Origin: Cynocephalus volans
Taxonomy: Eukaryota > Chordata > Mammalia > Dermoptera > Cynocephalidae
NCBI RefSeq assembly: GCF_027409185.1
Contig: NC_084462.1
Span: forward strand, 21,799,577 to 21,863,576
Direction: 5' to 3'
DNA length: 64,000 nt
Part shown: positions 12,611 through 23,716 of the stretch, one piece after another
Layout: the number at the start of each line of letters is the position of its first letter
How positions within the stretch are numbered: the first letter of the stretch is position 1
Translations under genes and position numbers: made by a program
Notes under the pieces: generated by a model
Told to the model about the DNA's origin: nothing
Databases searched by the model: none
What the model saw: only the letters and a program-made list of their open reading frames with translations

Positions 12611-13463
12611 TTTTAATTTTAAAAACTTGTATACGTGCCAGGATTCTTGCCACAAAAGTTGAGATGTCATACAGAAGGAAAACATGCAAAAAAAAATCAT
12701 GACTAGGAATGGAAGAAGGAATCAGGGCCAATTAAATGAAAAAGAAGTGACAACAGAGACAAAAGAAGTCAAAAGACAAGTCAAAGGCTGACATAGTTGC
12801 TCTAGACAAGCTTTTATTTTGCTCAGAGCTTCCTGGGAGGCAAGGTGAAAAGGGAGACACGACCAATCACTCATGTCCTCTTTTTGTCAGGGAAAGAAGC
12901 ACATTTATGCCAGTTGTCTTTCCTTGCCACTTCAGGTCTACTCTCAACCCTTCTCCAGGCCATTCTCTTTTCTAGGAAGCTGAGACGTAGACTATATCAA
13001 CAGGTTCCATGCCCCCCAGTTTCTAGCTGGGTTGAGCTCTGGCATGAGATCAGAGGGAGGGAGAATATTGAAGTCTGGCTATTTATCTTCTGCCTATTCC
13101 CAGGTTCTTCTGCCTTCAAGGTCAAGTTGCCTTGGGCTAACTGTGCCCCTCAACTGAAGGTCATCTCTCTGTACCAAGGTCTCTTCTCTCCTGGATTCTG
13201 ATAACCCCTCCTTCCCTACTCCTTCCAGCCAGGAGTGATAACAATTTGGCTGCTGTTATCCACACCTTTGTAAATAGCTCTGTTGTAAATAAACCTTCGT
13301 AAAATTATCCTATTTTGAGTATGCCACCTGGATCCTGATGGGACCCCAGCTGACACAATATCCATTTCTCAGGGGAAGCAAGCTCCTCTTAGCCCTAAGT
13401 TCTAAAATAAGTTTCTCATGTGGAGGGTGGTATAGGAGATAGGAAATGGAGTGGGGGGGGCGC
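12611..13463. other. Intergenic; possible unclassified old repeat
   Basis: 13240-13365 (CACACCTTTGTAAATAGCTC, TATTTTGAGTATGCC, ending GGACCCCAGCTGACACA) looks like the 3' end of an old dispersed element, family unknown to me. A 118-codon frame at 12845-13201 has no domain and is not called. Confidence 0.35.
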
Positions 13464-13890
13464 TGTATTAGTACATTTTCTGTTGCTTATAACAGAATGC
13501 CTGAAACTGGGTAATTTATAAGGAAACAGAATTTATTTCTTATAGTTTTGGAGGTTGGGAAGTCCAAGGTCCAGGAGGCACATCTGGTGAGGGCCTTCTT
13601 CTTGGTGGGGACTCTCTACAAAGTCCCATGGGGGAACACAGGGAATCACATGGTGAGAGGCTGAGCAAGATTGTGTTTTGAACCCCTTCATGTGCTGTCC
13701 TTACAAAGCCACCAGTGTACTCCTTGATAACCCATTAAATCATTAAACCATTAATTTGTGAATGGATTAATCCACTCACAAGGACAGAGTCCCCACAATC
13801 CTATGACCTCTTAAAGGTCCCACCTTTCAGATACCATACTGGGTATTAAGCTCCAACATGAGCTTGTGGGGAGACATTCAGACCTCAGCA
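13464..13890 (-). repeat. MaLR-type LTR (MST/MLT class)
   Basis: Begins TGTATTAGTACATTTTCTGT, then CTGAAACTGGGTAATTTATA, 'GGAAGTCCAAGGTC', 'GGTGAGGGCCTTCTTCTTGG', 'GATAACCCATTAAATCATTA', 'CCTCTTAAAGGTCCCACCTT', ending CAGACCTCAGCA. Same family as 15997-16418. Solitary LTR. Confidence 0.65.
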
Positions 13891-13984
13891 GAGGCGATGA
13901 ACAACGTCCCCACAGCAAAGGCAAAAGTGCCAATGAATTCCAATGGACTGTTTCCTTTGATAAGAGCCAAGGACATCTCATCCA

Positions 13985-14075
13985 CTCATTCAGTAAATAA
14001 TTATTGAGTGCTGACTGTGTGCCTGGCACTGTTCTAGTTGCTGGCAATTATAGCAGTGATCAAAACACATCCCAG
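13985..14075 (-). repeat. LINE-2 3' end fragment
   Basis: ATTCAGTAAATAATTATTGA followed by GTGTGCCTGGCACTGTTCTA is the antisense L2 terminus. Confidence 0.6.
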
Positions 14076-14140
14076 CAAGGACAACTCTGTGAAAGGCAGA
14101 GCAGCAGAACATGGGTGGTCCGGATATGTGAAGTTTTGAG

Positions 14141-14290
14141 CAGTGGTTCTCAGACTTCAGCAGCAGAACCCCCTGGAAGGCTTGTGTAGACATAGGTTCC
14201 TAGCCCTGCCCCCAGTTTCAGATTCAGGAGGTCCAGGCTGGGACCTGGGATGTACATTTTTAACAAGTTCCCAGGTGATGCTGATGCTGC
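14141..14290 (+). repeat. hAT-Charlie MITE (MER5A-like)
   Basis: CAGTGGTTCTCAGACTTCAG opening, internal CTGATGCT, 'GTTCCCAGGTGATGCTGATG' closing: the MER5A layout. Non-autonomous DNA transposon relic. Confidence 0.7.
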
Positions 14291-14654
14291 TGTTCTGAGT
14301 TCCACCCTGACTTCTGATGCTCAGATTCTGAGCATAGCATGTAGAATCCTCTGGGGCTGGGCACAACCTTCAAGCCTCTGTCAGTAATACTTTTTCACCT
14401 TGACTTTTGTAGGCTGCCTGGGGCTGTGTATGCCAGTCACAGTCCAGGATGCTAAAATTCCCTGCTCTTCACTAACTGGGCCATGGTCATTAGAAACCAA
14501 AAGGACATTCATTTATGAGAACAAAGGCACCAACTCTAGGACTGACAGGCATGGAAGAGCTGAGGGACAAAATGTAAATCTGCAACTGTCTCAGCACCCT
14601 CTTCTGTGTTCCCTTACTGTGGCAGAGACTGCTGACTGTCCCCCCCTACCTGTT

Positions 14655-14765
14655 CCTTTCACATACCATAAAATTCACCCTTTTAAGGTATACAATTCAG
14701 GGTACGATTTGGGTATAATTTACCAAGTTGCATAACCATCATCACTATCTAATTACAGAATGGCA
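14655..14765 (-). repeat. L1 3'-UTR fragment
   Basis: CATACCATAAAATTCACCCT then 'GTATACAATTCAGGGTACG' then 'CATAACCATCATCACTATCTAATT': antisense old L1 3' UTR, as at 648-786. Confidence 0.65.
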
Positions 14766-15110
14766 AATGAGTTTTAAGCTTTTTTTGAACATTTCTTAAA
14801 AGATGACTATTATAAACTCTTTGCTCCTTCTTCTTCGTCCCTTCTTCCATTTTTTAAACTTGGAATGTGAGTGTGATGGCTGGAGTTCCAGCTGCCATCT
14901 TGGACCATGAGGATGGGGCCACACCCGAGGGATGGCAGAATGAGAAGCTGGAAGGAGCCAGGATACCTGAGGTCTTTGTGCTGCCATGCCAGCCAAGACT
15001 GCCCATCCAGACTTTTAAGTGAGAAAGAAATAAACTTTCATCTTGTTTAAGGCACTCTTATTTGGTGGTGGGGGGTGGGGGAGTGAGTCACCAATGTTCA
15101 CAGCTGAACT

Positions 15111-15205
15111 TTTTTTTTTTTTAAAGATGACCAGTAAGGTGATCTTAACCCTTGACTTGGTGTTGTCAGCACCACGCTCTCCCAAGTGAGCCACGGGCCA
15201 GCTCC
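15111..15205 (-). repeat. Chimeric short SINE (left head, right tail)
   Basis: Read on the minus strand it starts with the left-unit head of the dimer (GGCCCGTGGCTCACTTGGGA) and passes directly into the right-unit body (GCTGACAACACCAAGTCAAG ... TTACTGGTCATCTTT plus A-tail). The middle of the dimer is missing. Flanked by a 12-bp target-site duplication CACAGCTGAACT (15099-15110 and 15206-15217), so the short form inserted as such. Confidence 0.85.
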
Positions 15206-15217
15206 CACAGCTGAACT

Positions 15218-15996
15218 TAATGCTAACTTAACTAGTCTGGTGAATCAGTCTGGGTTCTTCATAGTAACCACAGAGACAAATTCCAACTGGTTTGAGCAGA
15301 AAAGAATGTATTAAAGGATACAAGGTAACTTAGAATCTCCAGGAAGGCTGGAGAACCTGGCTTGAACAAACCCAAGTGAGGAACAAACCCCAAGTGAGCC
15401 ACCACTGCTAATGCTGTTAGAAGCAAATAGCAACCCATCTGATTCCCTCTCTCTAGGGATTAGATAAAACTGTGGAGACACCCTCCTTTAAAGTGGATAT
15501 GCCTGGTACCCACTCCTCTTTCTCCCTAGCATCTGATTGGTGGAATACAGGTCACACGACAGGACCCTGCTTCAAGGGATGTTGGGAAAATGGTCCTCAG
15601 GCTCCTACAGCTGGTGCTGGCCAGAAAGAATGATAAAATGGCCACCACACCCACCCCTGGTCTTCTCCACAGCTGTTGCCAAACTACAACCTCAGATGGC
15701 TGATTGCTGGACGGAGCCTCTGCTTTATGTCTGTGTGGAGGAAATCCCTGCAAAACAGTGGCTTACTCCAGGATGTAATCGGCTGCACCATTTAATGTCT
15801 TATATTACCTGCCACTTTAGATTTAATGAGTCTGTGTGGTGTCTCTTGAAATTCGCTGGCCCATCCTCAGGGGAAACACACAAATACAACAAGAAGATCA
15901 TGGGTAGCAAGTAGTTCCTGACTCAACATAAAATTTGCCCTGCAACTCCTTCTCCAACTTTGCTATTTCCTTTCTTTTTATTTCTGAGAGGATAAG
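15218..15996. other. Intergenic, no gene seen
   Basis: A 125-codon plus frame at 15537-15914 has no domain; the text (TGGGTTCTTCATAGTAACCA, GTATTAAAGGATACAAGG) has a dispersed-repeat feel. Not called as a gene. Confidence 0.3.
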
Positions 15997-16418
15997 TGTA
16001 TTGGTCTGTTTCTGTTGCTTATAACAAGATACCTGAAACCAGGTGATTTATAAAGAAAACAAAATTTATTGCTTAAAGTTTCTGAGACTGGGAAGTCCAA
16101 AGTCCATCTGGTGGTGGCAACAGTGACCCCAGGGTCTCACATTGCAAGATGGTGGAAGCAGAGAGAGCAGAGAGAGCAGGACAAACTCACCTCTTTTTTT
16201 AAAGCCCCCAGAATCTCACCCATGACCACCATTTTTAATCCATTCACTACTGCAGGTCCTACAATCCAATCACCTCTTCAAGGCTCCACCTTTCAAATAC
16301 CATAATAGGATTTCCTGCTCTCATAACAGTCACAGTGGGGGCTGTTTCTAATACATGAAACTTGGAGGACACAATTCAAGCTTCAATGAGTTTAGGGGGG
16401 ACAATTCAATCCACTACA
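15997..16418 (-). repeat. MaLR-type LTR (same family as 13464-13890)
   Basis: TGTATTGGTCTGTTTCTGTT, CTGAAACCAGGTGATTTATA, 'GGGAAGTCCAAAGTCCATCTGGTGG', 'CACCTCTTCAAGGCTCCACCTTTCA', ending CAATTCAATCCACTACA. Order matches the copy at 13464-13890. Confidence 0.65.
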
Positions 16419-16690
16419 ATAAAGGAAGCAGCTGTACCCTGGGCCCTGCCTTCATGAGAAACTGTCTCTCTGCATGACTTGTACTCAACACGATTCTTTA
16501 CAAAGTAAGGGCTTTGGACTCAAAGGCTTCTGAAGATCCCTCCAGCTCAGACTGATGTTCTAGGGTTTGATGCTGCTGTGTTTTCTAAGTTTCCTGGGGT
16601 CCTTCCTGGATGCAAGTATTAACACCAAGCATCAGAAGCCAGAGGACTTTCCAAAGGGCCTAGTTTCTATTAAAAGGTCTGCTTGTTCAG

Positions 16691-16786
16691 GCTGGCCGGT
16701 TAGCTCAGTTGGTTAGAGTGCAGCCTTATAACACCGAGGTCATGGGTTAAGATCCCCTTACCCGCCAGCCACACACACACAAAAAA
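16691..16786 (+). repeat. tRNA-Ile-derived SINE, monomer
   Basis: GGCTGGCCGGTTAGCTCAGT head, box B-like GGGTTAAGATCCCC, short CA/A tail. Flanked by a 14-bp target duplication with one mismatch: GTCTGCTTGTTCAG (16677-16690) and GTCTGTTTGTTCAG (16787-16800), directly before an L1 fragment. Confidence 0.9.
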
Positions 16787-16800
16787 GTCTGTTTGTTCAG

Positions 16801-17415
16801 CAATTCCACTTCTGGGCATAAACCCTAAAGAAGTGAAAAGCAGGGACTTGGACAGGTATTTGTACATCCATGTTTATAGCAGCATTATTCACAATAGCTA
16901 AAAGTGGAAACAACCCAAATGTTCATTGATGAATGAATGGATAAACAAAGTGTGGCATATACATCCAGTGGGATATTACTCAGCCTTAAAAAGGCAAGAA
17001 ATTCTGACACATGTTGTAACATGGATGAACCTTGAAGACACTATGCGAGGTGAAATAAACCAGTCACAAAAAGGCAAATACTACATGATTCCATCTTTTT
17101 TTTTTTTTTTTTTTACAGCTGGCCGGGAAGAGGATCCAAATGATTCCACTTATGTGAAGTACCTAGAGGAATCAAATTTATAGAGACAGAAAGTAGAATA
17201 ATAGTTGCCAGGGGTAGGGGAGGGAGAAATGAGGAGTTAGTGTTTAATGGGGACAGAGGTTCAATTTGGGGTGATGAGAAAGTTCTGGAGATGGATGATG
17301 GTGATGGTTGCATGACTGTGTGAATGCACTTAATGCTAGTGAACTGTGCACTTAAAAAGGGTTAAAATGGTCAGTTTTATGTTATGTGTATATTACCATC
17401 ATCATAATTTCAAAA
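16801..17415 (+). repeat. L1 3' end (ORF2 tail plus 3' UTR)
   Basis: CAATTCCACTTCTGGGCATA, 'TTATTCACAATAGCTAAAAG', 'GGTTGCATGACTGTGTGAATG', ACTGTGCACTTAAAAAGGG. Same L1 type as 11435-12018. Interrupted by a truncated SINE at 17094-17139. Confidence 0.85.
17094..17139 (-). repeat. 5'-truncated SINE fragment inside an L1
   Basis: Poly-T then ACAGCTGGCCGGGAAGAGGA: the A-tail and last bases of the tRNA-derived SINE on the minus strand. A 9-bp target duplication ATGATTCCA flanks it (17085-17093 and 17140-17148), splitting the L1 motif. Confidence 0.8.
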
Positions 17416-17741
17416 AATGCTTGCTCAGAGCCCAATGCTTGCTCAGAACCAACTCTTGGTTGGGTCTTATTAGCGGGACAAAAGCCAAGTAATGTCTTGC
17501 GAAAACATCCCACCAGTTCAATCAGTTCATTGATCATTATAATCAATACAGAGGAAATCACCCAGCCAACCCTTTCTGTGTTTACATGAAGAGCCGGCCA
17601 ACTGACTCACTGGCCTGCACGTGCTGATGACCAGGAGACCTGGAACCCCCAAGCCATCAGCCCTGCCTTGTGCAAAGGTGAAACTCCACTCAGATAGTCC
17701 AAAATTGCATAGGATTTCCTGTCCCCCAAACCAGCTCTCCT

Positions 17742-17910
17742 GGCCGGCCCGTGGCTCAGGAGAGTGCGGTGCTGATAACACCAAGGCCACAGGTTCGAAT
17801 CCTATATAGGGATGGCCGGTTGGCTCACTGGCTGATTGTGGTGCTGACAACACCAAGTTAAGGGTTGAGATCCCCTTACCAGTCATCTTTTAAGAAAAAA
17901 AAAAAAAAAA
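17742..17910 (+). repeat. tRNA-derived SINE, dimer
   Basis: Left unit GGCCGGCCCGTGGCTCAGGA with box B-like GGTTCGAATCC (17791 region), then GGGATGGCCGGTTGGCTCAC starting the right unit, ending CCTTACCAGTCATCTTT and a poly-A tail. Short target duplication GCTCTCC at 17734-17740 and 17913-17919. Confidence 0.9.
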
Positions 17911-19209
17911 CGGCTCTCCAATGACTCCAGCTTCCTTCTGAACATGGACACACACACCCAGATTTGAATAAAGACATGACAAATAGAATTTCATCTCTAT
18001 GCCTATAGATCCTGCTCAGAAACAATGCAGAATAGCAAAATGGAAAAGCTATGAGCCATCACCAGAGAGCCACAATCTAAGTAAAATTTTAAAAGAATAC
18101 ATGGAACGTAGCCAACCATCCCCACTGAAAATAAAACACTCCACTTCTCTCAGCCGATTCAATTATCTCTCTAAAAAAGGGCTTTTTAAAAACATGTCCC
18201 AGCAGGCAGCAGATTCAGTTGGTGAAGATAACAGTGCATAATCAAGCAACCAGAGCCCAAGGTGTAAAATAAAACATGGACTGGCCCCGCTAGGAGCAGC
18301 CGCGCCTTAGCTCCATGAATATAAATGTTTAGAAATGAATATTGTCCTTTAGTGCCATCTGGAATATTTTTCACAATGTGAGCATGTTTTTAAAAATACT
18401 TTATGATTTTCTGATTGTAAAGCTATGCCAGTGACAAAGTCTCTGTCCTTGACATGATATTGCTCCGAGTTGAAAATCTCATCTGTAAAATCCACTAGTT
18501 TAAAAACAAAAACAAGCACAAAAACAAAAAATCTTCCCTTTTGCCTATAGAATAATTCAGGCTCATTACAAAAAAAAAGAGAGAGAGAGAGAGAGAAAAT
18601 TTAAAAAAGAAAAAAAAAAAAAGGAAAAGAAGAAAAGAAACATCCATACCCTACTGTTCACTGTAAGACAACCACTGTTAGTATATTTTAATGTTTCGGT
18701 GATTTCCTTCCAGTCATTATGAATATGTATGAATATGAATATGCACATGAGTACGGGATCATGCTGCCTCCTTTTACTAACAAGGTAATATGGGCATTTT
18801 CCCTTGTTAACATGGTCATTCCTGGTCTGGTCACATTTGCACAATCCCCCTTTCCTAATTTTTAAAGCCTTTTGGCCTCCGTCCTCTGGCGGGAATGCTC
18901 TCTCCTGCCTTACACTTCCCTTCCTCATCCAGCCTCACCAGGGTATGATTCTCTGCTATTTATACCTCCCTGAAATGTAAAATGTTTCCACTTTACATTT
19001 TACATCGTTTCCATTTTACTGATCTGGTTTTGGCACTGGCGTTTCTGTGCTCAGGGTCAGTGCAGGGCCATCAGGACTTTCTGGGGACCTAGCAGCTGGC
19101 CCTTCCAGACCATGGTTCCCTGGCTAGGCCTCTCACCTACATGGGCAGCCTCTGCAGACAGCCATTACTTACCACTAGCTCTCCCACCAGCTCTCTGCTG
19201 GCAATAGAG
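17911..19209. other. Intergenic, with an AT-rich unique stretch and a GA/A microsatellite
   Basis: 17930-18560 is unique AT-rich sequence with no repeat signature that I recognise. 18570-18640 is a (GA)n plus poly-A purine run. No supported gene. Confidence 0.4.
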
Positions 19210-19500
19210 CACAGGTAGGAAATGGGTACAAGAAAGTCAAAGAAACAAAGTTGCAGATATGTAGGATGAACAGGTCTAGAGATCTAATGTACAACACAAG
19301 GACTATAATTTGCAATATTGTATTGTATTTGGGGTTTTTTGCTAAAAGAACAGATGCTAGGTGCTCTTAGCTATGTGAGATGATGGATAGGTCAATATGT
19401 TTGACTACAGTAACCATTTCACTATGTATATGTACATCAAAACATCGTGGTTTATATCTTAAATATATACAATATAAAATTAAAATTAAAATTTTAAAAT
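19210..19500 (+). repeat. L1 3'-UTR end
   Basis: AAATGGGTACAAGAAAGTCA ... 'TAGATCTAATGTACAACACAAGG' ... TAACCATTTCACTATGTATA ... ATCTTAAATATATACAAT: the terminal 3' UTR of an L1 in sense orientation. Confidence 0.75.
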
Positions 19501-21254
19501 GGCTTATGAGGCACCATGTCTCTTCATTGAAGAACTTTTTTGTAATGTAAAGGAATTTCCAATGAGACTCCCCCATAAAAATTATTAGCTTCCATATTTT
19601 CTATTTCTTAGCCATTTCAGTAAGAAGAAAGTTACAGATGTTCTCAAAGAAGTTTGGGAGACAGCTGAGCAAGACCCACGTAAATGCCACAAGCAGAGGA
19701 GAATGGGATGCCTAGAGATGTCCCACACATCTTTTGCCACCTGACACCTCCCAGGGGCAAGAAAGTCCCCATTCTCCAGCTGAAGAGAGAGTTGAGTTCT
19801 TTTGTCTGGGGCCCTAGTACCTAATCTCCCTGGCCCCGTTCTTCTCCAGGGTCTCCTGCCTGGGTTAGACCGAGCCTCAGCCCTTCCTGGGGAGAGGTGA
19901 GCAGGTGGGGCAGGGCCGATTTCTCCTGAGAGGAGACAAGCACAGAGAGGGAGCCTGATGGCCTGGAGGCCCAAGTGAAGTCAGTGGCAGAAGGTCAGCT
20001 TCCCCACAAACCCTTTCCTCCTGTGGCCGATTAAATACTGCCCTAAGCCATGTCATCCTCAGGGAAGACAAAGACGCCCCAATCCCTGCATCTGTAAAAT
20101 GGGCACAGCTCCAACCTCAGAGGGTTTATTCTGAAGAGTAATGACTTAACACACAGGAGATGCCTGAACGTCACTTGGGACACGTGGGTGTTTGAGGCAT
20201 TCTGAGCAGAATCTGAAACCATGTGTGGCTTAGTCCTGGGGAATCTGAGAGAAAGGTGCTCACATGCTGTCCTAGCAGAAGAGCTGTGGTTTGTGGTTAC
20301 AACCCAGGTATACAAGGAGCAGTGAATAGACCCATTTCTAATAAAATCTGGCAATTAAAACAATAGCACCACCTCCCTCTGCTATTAAATAATAAATCCA
20401 TTGAGCATTGCAGAAGGAACCACACATTCCGGGCGAGCCTGTTGGCAGACGTTAGAACCTCCCTGTTACAGTTTCGGGCACAATCAGCTAGGGCAAAGGG
20501 AGGTGCAGGAAGTCACCTGGGGCCTCCCTGACTTGGGTCCCAAGCAGTGGGGGTAGGGGACTGCAGGTGTGCCATGGCCTCCCGCAGAGCTCTGGGCCTA
20601 AAAGGTAGCCACAGGCAGGCTCAGATGGCAACTGCAGACAGGAGCCTGTGGTTTTATTTGGGTGACCTCTGACCCTAGATTCTGGGCAGGTGTATTACAG
20701 GGGAGTCACTTCCTCACTTATCTCCTTCAGGGATCACATGAAGTGTTTGTTCCCCCTGTGGTGTGGGACAGACAGAAGCTGCTCCCTTTTATGAAAACTC
20801 CCTAGAGAACCTTAGAGGGGAGTACAGGCTTAAGATCAGGCAGATACTCACAGGAAAAGCTCCGTTTCTCCTTCCTACTGCCCCTTCTTGGGACAGCACG
20901 GGCATCTCAGATGGGACAGGGTGGCATCACAGGAGGAGGTGGAGAGGCCCAGGCAGGACTCGCTGGAGGAGCCTCCCCCTGAACTCCCTTTGCTTGAAGG
21001 TTTGGGCTTCCCTTCCTGAAACCTTTTTGGCACATTGCCGAGGAAGGGCCAGGGCATGATGTTGCAGGGGCTGATTGGTCCAGGTGAGCCAACAAGCCCT
21101 GCCCCACCTCTCATATCCCCTCCTGCCCCAGCTGGCATGGTGGGAACTGACACAGCAGGTGACTCCTGTACTTTCATCCTTGGTTTTACGGGCTTGGGAC
21201 AAGGATCCTGTGACTGGCAGGGAAGCTGAGGCAGGTGGGGATTTCCACAGTGCT
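19501..21254. other. Intergenic, no gene seen
   Basis: Mostly single-copy looking sequence. CATCTGTAAAATGGGCACAG at about 20088 is a short MIR-like remnant. Several overlapping GC-rich frames at 20760-21400 on both strands have no domain or splice context. Not called. Confidence 0.35.
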
Positions 21255-21380
21255 CTTGGCCCTGCCTGTCCTAAAAGAAACCTCCCTGAGAGTAGGGACC
21301 TCATCTTCTTGTTCACCCTGGTGCCTGGATCATGGCTGACACCTCACAGGCATTTTGTGTGTTTGTTGAAATAATTGTCC
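21255..21380 (+). repeat. LINE-2 3' end
   Basis: CTCCCTGAGAGTAGGGACCT, GTTCACCCTGGTGCCTGGAT, then 'TTTGTTGAAATAATTG': L2 terminus, sense. Confidence 0.65.
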
Positions 21381-22019
21381 AGCTATTGGTAAGGAGCAGA
21401 TGGAAAGAAAACATGTACCCTGCATAAGAGAAGCCCACGGCCCACAGAAACCAACAATTATAATACAGAGCAGGGAACTCTATGGCCGCACAGGCTGCTG
21501 TGTAGATCTGTGGGAAAGGAAGGAGGGCTGAGCTCAGAGCAAGGGTCTGTGGCCACAGGGTAGAGGCGGGCTCCTTCTTGCCCTCCTGGAAGCTTCCACC
21601 TGAGCTCCAACCCACAGACCACAGACCGAGGGCCCCCAAAAGATGTTCCCTTCCCACCTGAAGTTAGCCTGACTCCAGGGCACTGGCAGGCCAGGTGGAA
21701 GGCACCACAAAGGGAATTAAGCAACATTCACTGTGTGCAAACTGTGCATTTGCTCTGAGGCCAGAAATGGGAATGAACCTCCTCCCACCTCACACCCCAG
21801 AGGAGAGTGGGAGGAGTCAGGGCCAGACCCCCAAGTCATTCCCCCAAATCCCATTGTCTACACCACACTCAGGGCCTGATTCCCTATTGCCTTATGTCAT
21901 CCCCCCAACTCTCATCTACACCAGACTCTTCCCTTTCCCCACAAAACTTAGCTTTTCCAGGTTCTTCTACCAGACAGTGACAGCCTCCACTTCACTACAT
22001 CACAGATAAAGTATTAGAA

Positions 22020-22335
22020 CCCATGTTCTCCCCTCCATCTGGAACTCTACCTCTCTCTTCCCTTTATTAAACTACCTCCAGTTCATCCTTGAGATTGCCA
22101 CTTAAACGTCACCTCCTCAGAGAAACCTTCCCTGATTGCCAGGGTCAGATCAAGTTGTCTTGCATACATACTCTTCGCAAGCTAGCAGATCACAATTGTG
22201 TGCTCACATTTACATGACTGGCTGTGTTATTTTGGTCCCCAACTAGAGCATGAGCACCAGGAGGACAAGGACTACACCTGTCTTGTCCATCATGGTATTG
22301 CTGGTGCCCAGCACTGTGATTGACATATGGCTGAG
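22020..22335 (+). repeat. LINE-2 3' part
   Basis: GTCACCTCCTCAGAGAAACC, TTCCCTGATTGCCAGGG, then GAGCATGAGCACCAGGAGGA and GGTGCCCAGCACTGTGATTG: canonical order of the L2 3' region. The 212-codon minus-strand frame at 22190-22828 begins in unique sequence and ends inside this element; it is not a gene. Confidence 0.75.
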
Positions 22336-23084
22336 GCTCCATGAAAAGCTGGATGAGGATGATGTCATGTGGGGCGCCGCCAGGGTTCCCTCCATAAGGC
22401 CTAGTGGAGAAGCAGCATTCACGGGAAGAGTAATCAAGGAGGGTCTTTGCAGAAGTGTGAAGTAGATGAGAGTTGGTTATGAAGATCTTCTGATCCTCCA
22501 AGAGCCTGAACAGAATCAAGAAGCAGCCAGAGAGCAGAAAACGGTCACATAAGAGCTGGGGACTTGGGCTCAGAACATAAGCAGCAACCAAACAGGCTGG
22601 GGAGTATGGGGCGGTCACCAGTCCCCACCATGGGAATTGTGTGACTAAGTGTGATGCTGTTGTGGCATTACCTTGGACCATGGAAGAGTGCCCATGCCCT
22701 GGCTGCTGGGGACCCAGAGGGCATGTGTGGCCCTTCATCTTTGTAGTGGGAGGGGACCTTCCTACTACCAAGATTATATCATGGGGCTCTCTCAATATGG
22801 GCAAGGATTCAACTGCTGGGAAGATCAAGGGAATTTAAAATGCAAGTGTTCTTGGCAGGGGGAGATTCTTTCTCTAGGGACAAAGGTTTATTGAGCAACT
22901 TCTATCTTCAGGGTACTACTTCAGGGTACCCCATGTCCACTCTGACCCCACGCCCACCTCTGGCACCACCAGAAGGCAATCTCTAATAGGGTTCTCACCT
23001 GACGGGCACACATGGAACAATTTGGCCCATACCAAAGGCCTTCGGTGTACACTTTGGACATTATTCTGTTTTGACTTTGAGACT
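22336..23084. other. Intergenic, no gene seen
   Basis: No supported gene. Text such as GGGCGCCGCCAGGG at 22373 and 'AAGATTATATCATGGGGCTC' belongs to no repeat I know. Confidence 0.3.
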
Positions 23085-23215
23085 TAGCAAACACTGGAGC
23101 CAGGCTGCCTGAGTTTGGATCCTCCTTCTCCCACTTACTAGTTATGTGACCTTGGCCAAGGTACTTAACTTCCCTGTTTCTGTTTTCTCATCTGCAAAAT
23201 GGGAATAGCGATAGA
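23085..23215 (+). repeat. MIR SINE
   Basis: CACTGGAGCCAGGCTGCCTG, 'CCCACTTACTAGTTATGTGACCTTGG', TCATCTGCAAAATGGGAATA: sense MIR. Confidence 0.85.
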
Positions 23216-23217
23216 TT

Positions 23218-23420
23218 AAGACAGTCACAAAAAGCCACATATTATATTATTTCATTTATAGAAAATGTCCAGAATAGGCAAATTCACAGAAGCAGGAAGT
23301 AGATCCATGGTTGTCAGGGACTGGGGAGAATGGAGAATGACTATACAAATTTTCTTTTGTGGGGGATGAAAATATTCTAAAATCAGATCAAGCTTAAAGA
23401 GTTATTACTTACAAAGTGCT
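23218..23420 (+). repeat. L1 3' fragment
   Basis: 'ATTTCATTTATAGAAAATGTCCAGAATAGGCAAATTCACAGA' type sequence and GGTTGTCAGGGACTGGGGAG are sense L1M 3' region, starting straight after the MIR. Confidence 0.65.
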
Positions 23421-23539
23421 TAAAGCAGTGTCTGACACATCAAAAGTAATCTGTAAGTCACTGTTAAATAAAACTTACCTGCAAATGAAGGCATACTTGC
23501 CAATGAGCTTGGAAAAAAATACGTTCATAATACAATTTT

Positions 23540-23702
23540 TTTTTTTTTTTTAAGACTGGTAAGGGGATCGCAACCCTCGGCACAGTGTGGTCCGCACCAC
23601 GCTCAGCCAGTGAGCGCACCGGCCATCCCTATATAGGATCTGAACCCACGGCCTCGGTGCTACCAGCACCACACTCTCCCGAGTGAGCCACGGGGCCGGC
23701 CC
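23540..23702 (-). repeat. tRNA-derived SINE, dimer
   Basis: Poly-T, GACTGGTAAGGGGATCGCAA, then TATATAGGATCTGAACCCAC, ending GAGTGAGCCACGGGGCCGGC: antisense dimer. Target duplication CATAATACAATTTT (23526-23539) and CATAATATAGTTTT (23703-23716), two mismatches. Confidence 0.9.
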
Positions 23703-23716
23703 CATAATATAGTTTT

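Noticed and set aside
16691-16786. Possible tRNA-Ile gene (also at 3713, 60171)
   Set aside because: The cloverleaf 3' half is mutated, A-tails and target duplications follow, and the same unit recurs throughout; these are SINEs.
17590-17650. GAGCCGGCCAACTGACTCAC segment that resembles a SINE head
   Set aside because: Only the first 20 bases look similar; no box B or tail follows, so I could not separate it from chance.
22190-22828. 212-codon open frame on the minus strand
   Set aside because: No recognisable domain, starts in unique sequence and ends within antisense L2; no splice or promoter context. Best explained as chance openness.
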